A DNA stretch of 64,000 bases. It comes from Heterodera schachtii. Taxonomy: Eukaryota > Nematoda > Chromadorea > Rhabditida > Heteroderidae. A model generated the notes under the pieces. It was not told the DNA's origin and made no database searches. It saw nothing but the letters and a program-made list of their open reading frames with translations. The position numbers were made by a program, and so were the translations under genes. The stretch is from contig SIJG01000031.1 of assembly GCA_023374025.1 (NCBI GenBank), positions 865,512 to 929,511 on the forward strand, in the 5' to 3' direction. Every line of letters starts with the position of its first letter. The first letter of the stretch is position 1. Shown piece by piece: positions 34,131 through 45,204 of the stretch.

Positions 34131-34519
34131 ATACCCGTGACATGTTTGCGTTTGTTCATAAACTTTGTGAAATTATGTGTACTTATTCAATTTTATCAGT
34201 AGGGTTATATTTTTTAGGCGTTTTGCGATTTTTAGTTTTATAAAATGCTAATCATAAAATGTTAACAATGGGGTTTTATTAGTTTTGCCCAATTTTTAGT
34301 ACTTTTTTGCACACTCGTGATTTTAGCCTTTTTTGTGACTTTTTGGCTATTTTTATGTCTTTTTAGTCGAATTTTTTGACATTTTTTGTGACTTAAATTC
34401 CCAGCTCTATTCATAGCACATACCGTATTTTCTCTATCTCCATTAATCTCCCCATCTCCAATTATTTCCCCCTTTCAAAGTAGATTGAAAAATAGGAATA
34501 TGTATAGCCGGCGGACTCG
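33944..34519. other. 3' flank of block B
   Basis: It shares the 3' region with block A to about 34130, then continues into T-rich DNA with GTGACTTTTTGGC-like words. No gene seen. Confidence 0.45.
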
Positions 34520-34870
34520 CTCAGTTCGGCCGTCACGATTCGGCCCCAGCGTGTTTTTCCACGATAGCTTTTTTATTTATTATCCTAATCCAATAATCTT
34601 GATATAATTCGAAAGCTCTTAACATTCTTTATTAGCCTTGCTAAAAAAACAAAAAATATTTCGACTTTTTCGCAATTTTCATGTATAACTTTTTTGATAA
34701 TTGTCTAATCGCTAAGCAATAGCTTAGAAAAAGCTTCTAAACATGATAAGCTTTCAAATGATACCAACAATGTTGGATTTGGATTACAAAGAAAAAAGTT
34801 ATAGAAAGTTATATTGGAAAAACACGCTGGGGCCGAACCGTGCCGGCCGAATCGTGACGGCCGAACTGAG
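34520..34870. mobile_element. MITE with CTCAGTTCGGCCGTCACG ends
   Basis: Left CTCAGTTCGGCCGTCACGAT and right ATCGTGACGGCCGAACTGAG are inverted, continuing inward through GGCCCCAGCGTGTTTTTCCA and its complement. The right end has one extra word, so the repeat unit is again GTTCGGCC/GATTCGGCC-like. The interior holds an inverted pair of the ATCTTGATATAATTCGAAAG core. No target duplication was clear. Confidence 0.75.
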
Positions 34871-34957
34871 GTAAACCGATAGACGGGCATATACCTTCCT
34901 AATAGAGAAAATACGGTAAAAAAAAAGACAAAAAATTTCATCATCCCTTTTCATTAC

Positions 34958-34965
34958 TATAAAAA
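34958..34965 (+). promoter_or_regulatory. TATA box of F-box-like copy 4
   Basis: TATAAAAA, followed by the conserved GTTCGTTTTTCGATTTGC, 147 bp before the ATG at 35105. Confidence 0.55.
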
Positions 34966-35104
34966 TGTTCGTTTTTCGATTTGCTTCGCATTTGAAAATA
35001 AAAAATTTTCTAGCGCAATTATTTGCAATTATTCCTTCCCTTTGTGACTTTGTGACGACGACATCATTCGGAACTCGGCAGCAAATTCTGTTAATTGCCA
35101 AAAA

Positions 35105-36743
35105 ATGAACCGACGGTAAGGCATTTTTGAAAAGCCAAACAATTCGTCATTTAGGCTCAAGTACAGTTTATGTGTCCAATGGACTTTTGTGCGTCCAATC
35201 AAATTTTTATGCGTCCAAACAATTTTTTGCATCGATTTGCATTGCATTGACATATCCACCAAGATTTTCTACTCCATTTTTACAAAATTTTGAATATTTT
35301 CTCACAATTACCAGTCATATAACATAAGTTGTTTTCCGTTTCTTAGCTAGATTGTTGATACTAACGACCTTTATGTTAGCTTTTGTTAGTGTTAGAATAT
35401 ATTCCGCAAAAAGGCCAAGGGTTCGCTCTTCGGTATCCAATTTCGTCAATGATTAAGCCGTGCCATCCCCCATGTTTAATTAAGGTGCAGCTCAAAGGAA
35501 ATGGAGCTAGCCAAAACATGATCACCGGATGAAAAATTTGATTGGACGCATAAAGAACCGAATGGACGCATAAACTGTACTTGAGGCGTCATTTATTTTA
35601 ACAAAACTGTTTTCCCACATTTTCAGTTGGATTTGCAACGACGTTTGGATGGACATTTTGCCATCCTTTGACCATGCCCAACTCGGCCTCAAATTGGCAC
35701 TTCTTTCGCCCCGTTTCAATGCGTTGGTGGACAAATATTTCGATGGCAAAAGCGAATTGACAATTTGGAGACAAATCGAAATTAGCAAGGACAACGGATT
35801 AGAACCGAAACTATCTGTGCTGATGGATGAAAAATTTGTGCCATTTCCATTGCCCGACGACCGTCCGTTGCCCTGCAAAATTCGCTTTAAATCCCTTCTG
35901 ATTGAGTAATTTAAAAAAAAACCAAACTTTTATATGGGAATATAAGCATTCCTTCCTTCCATTTTCAGGTACATCGATCACTCCGTCATCGCTTTTCTTC
36001 GTTCAAATCACCAAATTTTCGATAAAAGAGGCACCAATTTACATTTGTGGATTTCTTCATCACCACACAACACGGATGGTCAGCTGATTTGGGACATTTT
36101 TGTGCGTGAAATTTGGCCTATTTTTTCGACAAACATTCGCCACTTGCGCTTTACCCTTGGTGATCATTTGGACAATTTGCTTCGTCGCACTTCGTCGACA
36201 CTTCTTACCGATCTCAACCAATTGGTTTCAATCAAATCATTTGATTTGTTGCCCGCTACGTTTGGTGATGATTTTGATGGGCCAAATGCAACTGCTGGCC
36301 AAGCGTTGTCCAAATGGTTGCATTCTCCGAGAAAAGATGGCCAACCCAAGCGATTGCGTTGCGATGGTTATAACGAACAAGGGAACACTGATTGGGTCAA
36401 CAATTTCAAGGAGGTGTGGCCCTACGTTTTCGGCAAATGACTGATTTTTGAATTACCATTGTTTTTTTAGCAATTTCTCCGTGCCAATGCCATTTCTTCG
36501 GTCAGTTACGAAATTCATTTTTCTATTCGTGTGCCGTCAATACAAATTGAGCCATTTGAATTGCTGAACGAATTGACAAAGGAAAAGCTGACATTGGCCA
36601 AAGCAACGAAAAATGAATGGAGCAACTGGTGGATAATGAAACGATGCAAAATTATTGGGGAGACGGCGTCGGTTCAGCAGCAGAAGAAAGATGAAAATTG
36701 GGACAACAATTGTAACACTGTTATTTTGGCTTACTGGCAATAA
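35105..36743 (+). CDS. F-box-like family protein, copy 4 (335 aa, shortened tail)
   Basis: Exons 35105-35115, 35627-35905, 35969-36413 and 36471-36743 join in frame to 336 codons. The landmarks are RWICNDVWMDILPSFD, LGLKLALLSPRFNALVD, YIDHSVIAFLRSNHQ, REIWPIFSTNIRHLRF, KWLHSPRKDGQPKRL and PFELLNELTKEKLTL. Near 36730 two bases are missing relative to copy 3 (GGCTTACTGGCAATAA), so translation stops at 36741-36743 and the usual fifth exon (still recognisable at 36814-36886) is not read in frame. Intron 1 is enlarged by a MITE. It is probably functional if the short tail is dispensable; otherwise an early pseudogene. Confidence 0.75.
35154..35587. mobile_element. MITE in intron 1, target duplication GTCATTTA
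   Basis: The inverted ends are CTCAAGTACAGTTTATG and its complement (CATAAACTGTACTTGAG). GTCATTTA flanks both sides (35146-35153, 35588-35595). The same intron in copy 3 has the empty site TTCGTCATTTATTTAAC at about 14811. The sub-terminal word TGTCCAATGGAC / GCGTCCAAT repeats inside both arms. Confidence 0.85.
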
Positions 36744-37785
36744 TTGCATTGGGTGAGCAATTAAAAAAGGCATTTCGATTTGTCTCCGGATTTGATTTTT
36801 GTGCTTAATTTAGGCCATTGTCTTCGCCACCGGAAGAAGTGGAAGAAGAAGCCGGACAAAGCATCACAAAAGGGCGAAATGAGTGACGGACAAAACAACA
36901 AAAACACAATGATCAGCCGCAGAAGAAATGAATTAATTGAGAAATGACCGAGCGATCATAATTCATCAATGTTAAAATGCGTTTTTATAAGAAAAAATCT
37001 CAATTTCGGTAAATAAATCGGATGTATAACGGCCGCAATAAAGTTGTTTTATAAAGGGGGACAACAAAGCACACTATTACCCTTTTTGGTTAAGGCAATG
37101 CCTTAATGCAATCAATTTGGAATTTTCGAAAAAGTTTCGAATTCTGGATTCGGAATTCGCCAAAAAGGAGACTGGATTCATACTGGGGCTCTAATTTGAT
37201 CATTGTTGACCAAAGTTGAAAATGATTTTTCAAAAGCAATTACAAAACGCGAGCCGAGTCCCGAGCGCAGCGATTCGGACAGAACGTCAGCATGCCCGGA
37301 ATGATGACATAAAGGAGTTCAAACTTTGGGGGGTTAAACTCGGGAGCACCGGTCTCTCTCAAAAGTTGGTCGGTGGTTTCGAATTTATACCTTGTTTTTT
37401 AGACTTATGTAGCTCACTTATTTTTTGATGTTTTTGTGATTTTTGATTCTTTTTTCATCACTAGGGATCGGATTTTTAAGGGCGAAAAAGTCCAAAATAA
37501 ACGCCGTAAATATCGTAAATAAGGGCGATCATTAAAAAAGTTTGGCATATCATAACTTGGCACTCATGCTCATTTGGCAAAAATGGTTAAAATTTCATAA
37601 TACAACCCATGGGTGATCTACCCACCCACCAAATTTAAGCAGCAGAAAAAATAAGTAAAAACTTATAAACCCGATCTTTCCCTATTCATGAGGCATGGCT
37701 TTATTGTGATTTTTTGGCTATTTTTATGTCTTTTTTAGTCGAATTTTTAGAGATTTTTCGTGACTTAAATTCCCATCCTTACTCA
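36744..37785. other. 3' flank and repeat scraps
   Basis: It includes the unused fifth F-box-like exon (36814-36886) and a degenerate TIR scrap near 37060-37170 (ACACTATTACCC, then TTTCGAATTCTGG). AT-rich DNA follows with GGGCGAAAAAGTCC words. No gene. Confidence 0.45.
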
Positions 37786-37835
37786 TGGCTATAAAATGTT
37801 TGTTTTTTTCGATTTGCCTTGCATTTGAATTAAAG
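37786..37835 (+). promoter_or_regulatory. Orphan copy of the F-box-family promoter
   Basis: CATGGCTATAAAATGTTTG and TTTTTTCGATTTGCCTTGCA repeat the promoter block found before copies 2-4. No Met-Asn-Arg-Arg exon follows within the next few hundred bases. It is a detached promoter relic. Confidence 0.55.
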
Positions 37836-39014
37836 CAGATTAATTTCGTTTTAAAATTCCAAATTCAACGCCATTAACTGCTGAATTAATTTTCATATCA
37901 ATTTGACTGAAATTGTTTCCATCAAAGCGTGCCGACAGCATTTAATCCCTTTCAGAATGTGAACCCCAAAATAATTTAGCCCAATTAATAATTATTTACC
38001 AAATTAATATTTTAATTCGGGCTCGCTTTTCTGAGTTTATGCATCTGTCATCTGTGTTTTACTTGAAGCCATTCAAAAATTGTCTATTTAAAGAGACAAA
38101 ATTTAATTAAATATTCATTTTTATTTAAAAACTAACACTATATTTAATGAAGCACTTACCGTAATTTTCTCTCCTCCATACCGTATAAATTCAATTTTGT
38201 TCCATTCACTCATTTTATTCTTATAACAAAATTTGTTCAAAACATATCTCTTCAATTCATCAAGTTATGCTACAACTTTTAACACAGAAACAATGAAAAT
38301 TCCTTTAAAACTGTAAAAAAATTGTTTTTTCCCTTTACACTAAAGGCCAATTTAATTAATGTAAATTATTTGCAAATTAGGGCTGAAATAAATTTGAAAA
38401 ACCAGCCACAAAACCCAAATTTCTTTTTTTTTTGTTCGTCGCGGCAGATGAGCTTTTGCCTTGGAAACGCGTAATTTGCCGTGTTTTGTGTGCCCGTGGC
38501 GCGCTTTTCAGTTACGGCATTTTTAGATTTTTTTTTGCCGGCGTATTCAACTCAATTTCCTTTTTTCCCTGGCACCTCATGGAATTGTCTTCCCCCAAAA
38601 TTGCCAAAAATTTTTAAATTTCGACTCAATGGCTAAAATCTAAAAATAAAGCACTGAAATAAAAAAATAAAAAATTTTCAAGGCGGCAAAATTTTTTGAT
38701 AAAAACATATTCTCTTTGAAAATGTCTAATTTTTACATTAAAAAATTGTCTGAAAAAGATTCCGCGTTTTTTGCCGCTCTTTTGGACCAAACTCCGTTTT
38801 TTGGTCTGGCGATTGCTTTTTTGCGGCAACGCGTCAAAAACTCATTTTTTCCACCATATATGACCATTTTTCAATTATTAAATATAAATAATTTTATTAT
38901 TTTCAACAATTTTCATTCCATACCAAAAAGGGCTAATTTACAATTAAATTATTTTAATTATAAAATTTTAATTTAATAATAAATTTTCATTTCATTTGCT
39001 AAGCTCACAGAGCA
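37836..39014. other. AT-rich intergenic DNA
   Basis: Only short spurious open frames. No splice-site-flanked or compositionally coding stretch is recognisable. Confidence 0.45.
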
Positions 39015-40892
39015 ATGGAGAGAAAACAGCAGCAAAAAAGTAATCAGAATCAGCCGAAGAGTGATCAAAAGCAGAAAAAGGTTGCTGTGGTGCAACCGCG
39101 AGTCGTGCGGAAGGGAAACGTTGGGAATTTGAATTTGGCATTTCTTTTATTTGGCATTTTATAAATCAATTTATATTATTTGGGACAAGAAAAAGAAGAA
39201 AATGACTAACAGAGTATAGGTCTAAAATTCTTAATTTCCCAGCATAATCATAAAAAATCCTAATTTTTGAGGCGCTTTTTCAACCAAATTTTTATTTTAA
39301 AAACAAGAATTTTTGGTTCAGCGGTGCCAAAACCACAAAATAGGATAAAGCAACTGTTCTTAAAATGATCATTTTCAAATTTTCTAAAATGAATTAAAAA
39401 AAATTGCGGCATTTTTGATTTTAAATTTTAGTGTTTAAACTTTCCCCCATTAGTTTCCCTCAATTGACCCCTTTTTGTCTCCCATTCCCCCACTCCCTCC
39501 TCACCCATTAACACGCTCTTTCTGTTAAAGATATCTCCCTCCTCCCCAAGTGCACTCACAATGCACCCAAAATAATCAAATCCGTAATTACCCCCCCCCC
39601 CCCCCCCCCTCCCCCCATTAATTGTCAATTTAGCAAAATTTACTAATTGTAAAAGTGGAAATTCAAATTCTTGCAGGTATGAACGGCTCTAAATCTGACG
39701 AAACTCGTTCAAAATTTACTGGCGAAGATTTATTGGTTATGCAAAAAATTAAGGTGGTGGACAAAGAAAAACATCAAAATAAATGAAAAATTATATTTTG
39801 CAGGAATTCCAAGAAAAAAAACGGCTGAAGAAAATGTAAATTGTATTCGATTTAAATAATTATTAATAAATTGAAAAAAATTTAAAAGGGTTTAAAAAAA
39901 TATTTTATTTTTACAGAGGCAATTGAAGGGCGAACTCAAACGACAACAATTTGCCACAGAAGTGCGAGTGCTCAAATTTGAAGCGAAAAATGTGAGAAAT
40001 TGTTTATAAATTTAAAAAAGCGAAAAAAGGAAATAATTTATACAATTTGAAGAATGGTGTTGGTCCCATCTCTTTTCTCTTTTTGGGACAAAAACATGTA
40101 TCTTGGGCTTTTCGGGGTAACTGATCACAAATCGGGCACCCATTTCGACCCATTCCGAACCCCTGATACGAATTCGCACAAGAAGTCGAAAACTCAATTT
40201 CGAATTTCATATTTGGTCTAAAAATAGTTAAAATGATTTTTTTGAAGCAACGATAACTTTCGATTTCGTTCTATATCTCTAAACAAACCATTAATGTTTT
40301 TGTCACAAAATAAAAGACACATTCTTCATTGTTCGTGATTGCGTACCACAATTTCCTCTCCTTTTTACAGAAAGAATTCTGGACTAAACTGAATGAGCAA
40401 AGAAAGGACACGAAATTGGCATTGCAACCACAAAAAATGGCAAGCGAATTGCACACTTCCAAGTTGGAAGCAGAATTGGAACGACAAAAATTGGAAATGA
40501 AATTGTTGGTCGAACAGCAGAAACAGCAGAAGACTGAACAGGAACTTAGCATGGTGAAGATGGAAAGTTTAAATCTATTCAAAAATCACATTTAAAATTG
40601 AAAAATTGAATTTAAAATAATTTAGAGACACTAAAACAGAAAATTTCCTTTTTGCAGAAAGCATTTCAATCGCAACTGATCATTGAAAAGCTATCGATCG
40701 AAAACCAACATTTTCGAATGGAGGAGGCCAAAAGATTTGGTAAGTGTAGCAAATTACCCCCCTCCCCCCTCCTCTCATTAGCACTCCCTTGGGTTCGTAT
40801 TGCCGGTGGTACGTTAGCCTATCCCCCCTCTTTTCCAACTATTACACTTTGCGTTTTTAGGTGAAAAAATGATGATGAGAGTGATTATCTGA
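39015..40892 (+). CDS. Coiled-coil protein, about 7 exons
   Basis: Plausible exons are 39015-about 39115 (uncertain; ERKQQQKSNQNQPKSD), 39677-39753 (MNGSKSDETRSKFTGED), 39804-39835, 39919-39991 (QLKGELKRQQFATEV), 40371-about 40553, 40658-40739 (AFQSQLIIEKLSIENQ) and 40861-40892 (EKMMMRVII-stop). The central exons are rich in Lys/Glu/Gln/Leu with heptad spacing (EAELERQKLEMKLLVEQQ), i.e. a long coiled coil. Phases agree for exons 2-4 and 6-7. The exon 5 donor is ambiguous: the donor used by the downstream copy is mutated here. No family is recognised. Translation could instead start at 39679. Confidence 0.55.
39588..39616. repeat. C-rich run (G-quadruplex/i-motif prone)
   Basis: An uninterrupted run of about 20 C followed by T and six more C inside the first intron of the coiled-coil gene. 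Similar G-runs occur at 3271, 10346, 13193, 15185, 48688 and 59345. Confidence 0.8.
40090..40205. repeat. Dispersed GGTTCGGGGTTCG module inside coiled-coil intron
   Basis: GGGCTTTTCGGGGTAACTGA, CATTTCGACCCATTCCGAAC and CGAATTCGCACAAGAAGTCG, in the same order as at 10735-10850. Confidence 0.65.
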
Positions 40893-41677
40893 AGCGGACA
40901 AAGCGGCCATGGAATTGGCACTTCAGCAGCAGAAGGCGGACAACAAAGCGGCCATGGAATTGGCACTTCGGCAGCAGAAGGCGAACAAAAAGCGGCCATG
41001 GAATCGGCACTTCGGCAGCAGAAGGAGGACAACAAAGCGGCGTTGGAAAAGCAGAAGAATGAGTACTAGCTTCGCATGGTGAAGATGGAACTGGAACATG
41101 TAAGTTTGAAATTAACAAAAATCACATTAAAATTGAAAATTAAATTCATTTCATAAATTCCGTTCCTAAAATAATTCAAAGGCACTTAAAAACAGATAAT
41201 TCCCTTTTACAGCAAGCATTCCAAGCGAGACTGGTCTTTGAAAAGCTGACAATGGAGAACCAAAGGCTGACGACCGAGACGCAAAAGCTGACGCTCGAGA
41301 ACCTTCAGTTGAGAATGGAGAATGAAGCGAACAAACCGGGTAAGTGCAACGAAGAAAATGCCATTTACAATTTAAAATACATTTTATTATTTGTTCATTT
41401 AAATTTTATGAGATACCCGTGGGACATACCGTAGGCCCGTTGGGGAGGGACTAACCACACGCCGGCATGGCGATTTTTTTCGTCCGTGATTCAAAAACTT
41501 GTGTATTTTGAAAAAAATTCACACAGTTCTCATTAAAATTTTAATTTTTCTTTTGTATGCCCTTGGGATCGTATCACCGGTGGTACAGTAGCCTAGCCCT
41601 CCTCTTTTCCTCCGGTCTACAACCTTTACATTTTGAGTTTTTTAGGTGAAAAAATGATGATGAGAGTGATTGAATAG
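40893..41677 (+). pseudogene. Truncated tandem copy of the coiled-coil gene
   Basis: It begins immediately after the stop of the first copy with 45-bp repeats coding MELALQQQKADNKAA. A one-base loss near 41000 and a TAG at 41066 (GAGTACTAGCTTCGC) break the frame. It then repeats the last two exons at 41213-41339 (AFQARLVFEKLTMENQ, with LTTETQKLTLENLQL) and 41646-41677 (EKMMMRVIE-stop). The exon order and ending mirror 40371-40892, so this is a partial tandem duplication. Confidence 0.65.
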
Positions 41678-42342
41678 TGGAAAAGATGTCTTTTTCCATC
41701 GCTTTTTTTATTAAGCAGGGCTCGGATTTTTTAACGAATACGCGAAAATGCCAATTTTTTCAATTTATTTATTTCTAATAGTTAAAACATAAAACTAAAT
41801 TTTTGTTCCAAATAACAGCAAATTTTGCCTGAAAATTTGGGCCTTTTTATGTTTTTAAGTTTATATCATAATTATAATTTGTTTTTTTTCCATTTTATTA
41901 TGAAATTGTTTATTTATTTAATTCTCTTTTTTTGGGTCGTTTAATTGTTTTATCTAATACATTATTGTTTTTTACGTTTCTATTTTCATTATTTTTCTCG
42001 TATTTTTCGTTATTTTTAATGTTTATCTTTTGTTATTAAACCTATTTTAATAAAAAACGAAATCGATGAATATGAATGAATTCATTTTGATCAGAATGAT
42101 CAAATGAATTTTCTCATTTTTTTTTGTAAATTGAAAAAATCGGAGGTGAAAATTCGAGGCTTTTTTGCTTTTTAGACAAATTTTTATTATATTTTAGGCG
42201 TAATGGGCGAAAAAAAACATTTAAAAAGGGAATTGAATTTTAAAAAGTTTCATTGTTCTTACCAATACATTAGTGATCAATTAATGTCTTCCGAATAAAT
42301 CCATTCGCCGCTTTTGGCCAGCAATTCGCTCTCTCTGTGCTG
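41678..42342. other. AT-rich intergenic DNA between convergent genes
   Basis: T-rich with no coding signal. It separates the plus-strand coiled-coil copies from the minus-strand ankyrin gene. Confidence 0.45.
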
Positions 42343-43403
42343 TCACATCTGTTGCTGATCATTTTGCTGTCTGAAAAATGGGAAAACATTTATTTTGATC
42401 AAAAATCATCATTTTTCTTTACCCATCGGTGCCCTCCGCGTGCCGCCCATTGTCAGTCGCCGTTGTACGAAAAATGGCCACCATTTCGGCATTTCCAATC
42501 AGTCCCGCATTATCCTGCGCTCGGCTGCCTAAAAGGGAGAACAAAAAGCTTCAATTTGGCCACTTCCGCTGCTGCTCACCGGCCGTGTCCCGTTGGTTAA
42601 TGTCCGCTCCGATGGCGACCAAATGCCGTGCCATTTCAGTCTTCCCAGTGATCACTGCCAACATCAAAGCGTTGAGTCCAGCCACGTCAACATGATGAAG
42701 GTCGGCGCCATGTTCGATGAGGAAATTCACTGAAAATTAGGGGGGATTAATTTTTTTTTGGCATTTTGCCACATTTCTTCCCACCGATGGCCAAATGTCC
42801 TCGGCTGGCAGCGCAAATCAGTGCAGTGGTTCGCTCTATGATGGTCTGTTGGTTGACATCTGCGGCCCATTCTTCCACCAGCAGACGGCACACCTCCAAA
42901 TGGCTCTCACTGACAGCGTCTTTAAGTGCGAAACGAAATCCTGAAATTTAGAGACAAAATCCGTGGCATGGCATTTTTGAGTACTGCTGTAAAATCCACC
43001 AGTGTAGTCCGTTTGCTCCACATTTGCACCGTGTGACAGCAACAAGCGCACAATGTCCACCTGAATTCAAATGAGAAATGTTGGAAAACATTTCGCCAAC
43101 GAAAATTTTCCCATACATTTCCTCTGGAACAGGCGGTCATCAGTGCCGTTTCTCCGTCACCATTCTGCAGATTAATGTCGGCACCATTCTCGATTAGAAA
43201 TGTGACTGTGGGAGAAAAAAGACGGGAAAATTATGCATTTTTCAATTTTGGTCTACCAATTTTCATTTGCGATCTTTTGCAAGCCATCATCAGCGGCGTT
43301 GTGGCAAAGTCCGATCCCAAGTCCACGTTGGCACCACGTTCGACCAGCACATGGCACAGCGGAAAATGTGCATGGAGAGCAGCAACGAAAAGAGGCGTCA
43401 TGT
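42343..43403 (-). CDS. Ankyrin-repeat protein, C-terminal part (7 exons, 5' incomplete)
   Basis: Minus-strand exons 43257-43403, 43117-43205, 43000-43060, 42785-42940, 42580-42729, 42423-42528 and 42343-42370 join with consistent phases. They encode about five ankyrin repeats: MTPLFVAALHAHFPLCHVLV, TFLIENGADINLQNGDGETA, DIVRLLLSHGANVEQTD, TTALICAASRGHLAI and NFLIEHGADLHHVDVAG. The protein ends QQNDQQQM-stop. Ankyrin repeats mediate protein binding; no other domain is visible. The first exon lies next to foreign-looking DNA (about 43470-43610, GGCCCGAAGAGC), so the 5' end is missing or displaced. Confidence 0.8.
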
Positions 43404-43849
43404 CTGTACAGAAATGGGAAAACAAGATTATGTCCAAGGCAGGCAAAATACATAATTAACTTCGGCATCCGTTTCTTTCCTATTTTTTGCTGTCGGCGCC
43501 GGCAATTTTAAATATACGATGGAGAAAAAAATTTTCGGGCCCGAAGAGCAAAAAAAAAAAAAAAATAGCTCTTCGGTTGCCCCTTGCCCCTCCCGAAATT
43601 TTTTCCTGGTTACGGGCCTGGATGCGACTGATCAAAATGCGTGGGAACAAATTGTTGTCGGGTGATTATATGGCAGAGGAGGAACGGAAATTGCAATTTC
43701 CTATTGCTCGGGTTGGTTCAAATGGAGGAGGCGGAGGGGGGGGGGGAGCATTGGCCCTGGTACAAAAAGCGAACAAAAACCCTTTATAAAATTGTTTAAT
43801 TATAAATTATTTTTTTTAATCTGAATTGCCCTTTTTTGGTGCCGACATT
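43404..43849. other. Repeat insertion upstream of ankyrin exons
   Basis: It contains TTTTCGGGCCCGAAGAGC followed by a long A-run and GCTCTTCGG, similar to 20400-20450 and 26830-26890, then a G-run at 43730-43746. No gene. Confidence 0.45.
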
Positions 43850-44335
43850 CGGCAAGTGTTCGAGACAAAGCAAAAGTCACGGCACGAGCATCAGAAAGAG
43901 TACACCGAGAAGAAGACCAATGTTGGCGTAAAGTTGAGGCCAACCAAAAATGGAAAAAGTGAAACAAAAAGGCCTAAATTTAATTAATTCCACTGATTGT
44001 GAAACATTAATCCGATCCCTAATTAAGTCTTCCAATGTGAGCAGTTTTTGAACGAAGAGCAGCGAAAACTCTTGAAGGCCTACGAGAAGAAACAAAAGGA
44101 AATGGAACAGTTGGAGCGGGAAATGGAGAATAAGCATATGCTGCAATGCCGTAAGTACAAAATGGGAGAAGTACGGTAACAAATAGCGTAAAAACGCCCT
44201 CAAAGAAAAATACAATTATTTGGCTGGGGAGCGCCGTGGGGGATAATGCATATATTTGTGCATTCATTTAAGCAACTGGAAATTACGCTGCTCATAACCA
44301 AGCGCCAACGTCGTCATCCAGCAGTTCAATTTTGC
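43850..44335 (+). CDS. Possible coiled-coil exons (partial)
   Basis: The stretch at about 43853-43920 reads VFETKQKSRHEHQKEYTEKK. The stretch at 44041-44150, bounded by AG and a GTAAGT donor, reads FLNEEQRKLLKAYEKKQKEM and continues Glu/Met-rich. Both are charged and helical like the 39-41 kb gene. A further possible exon (44275-44336) is Ser/Thr-rich and ends at GTAAGC. No start or stop codon is established; it may be another decayed relative. Confidence 0.35.
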
Positions 44336-44594
44336 GTAAGCAATTCCAAATTGTATTTTTTTAAGCTCAATAAATTTACAGAAAAGATTCCCGGGCACAT
44401 TCATTCATTTCATTTTTTTGTTTAGGTGTCAGTCCTTTTCTTTTCAAAATTTAGGTCGGTTTGCTTTCTCAATGCTGTAAATTAGGCATGTGAGAGAAGA
44501 GAAGAACAAAATCGAAATAGAAAGTGCATTCTTAGGGGTGTTTATTTCGGGACTAGGTCGTTTCTGCGCCAACCCAGTTTTTGGACTAAAACTT

Positions 44595-44800
44595 TTTTCT
44601 TTGTCGTCCAAATATAACATTGTTGATATCATTCGAAAGCCCTAAATGTCCACTATTAACCTGCAAAGTTTCAAAAAATTTTGCCCAGGTTCAAAAAAAG
44701 TTATGGCCAGAAATGTTTAGAAAACCAATTTTTTTTAAAGTTTTTTGTCCGTAACTTTTTTGAACCTAGGCAAAATTTTTGGCAATTTTGCAGTTGAAAA
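44595..44800. repeat. Dispersed ATCATTCGAAAGC core repeat
   Basis: ATTGTTGATATCATTCGAAA, then GCCCTAAATGTCCACTATTA and CCTGCAAAGTTTCAAAAAAT, closely matching 1015-1085. Confidence 0.65.
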
Positions 44801-45066
44801 TAGTTTTTTTTCAAAAATTATATAGTATTTTAGTTGCTAAAAATAAAAAAATAGAAACTAGTTGCTAATAACTCGAAAAGTAGCTTAACAACAGTCGAAA
44901 AAAACAGTTTTTCATGCATTTCAGACCACGGGGAGCTCAGGAAAAAAAATAGTGAAAAACTATAAATTGCATCCCTAGTGATGATTTTATTGGGCGAAAT
45001 AAATTCAACAACTTCTGCTGGTAACGATATGTACAAACATTTATTCATCAATTCCATTTTCATGAC

Positions 45067-45201
45067 TATAAAAATGTTTGTTTTTCGCCTTGCTTTTCAT
45101 TATTAAAGAAAAACATTTCTAACGCAATTAATTATTCTGCTATTTGAGTGACATCATTCCAAAAAGCAAATTGTGCTAATTGCTACAGAAATGAGCCGAC
45201 G
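45067..45201 (+). pseudogene. Orphan F-box-family promoter plus first exon
   Basis: TATAAAAATGTTTG at 45067 is followed 124 bp later by ATGAGCCGACG and a GTAATT donor: Met-Ser-Arg-Arg, matching the 11-nt first exon Met-Asn-Arg-Arg of the family. The second exon is missing; the 425-bp tandem array starts within intron 1. This is a fifth family locus reduced to its 5' end. Confidence 0.65.
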
Positions 45202-45204
45202 GTA

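Noticed and set aside
38432..38617. 61-codon hydrophobic frame as a membrane protein gene
   Set aside because: There are no splice sites, promoter or relatives in the window, and hydrophobicity follows from T-rich composition.
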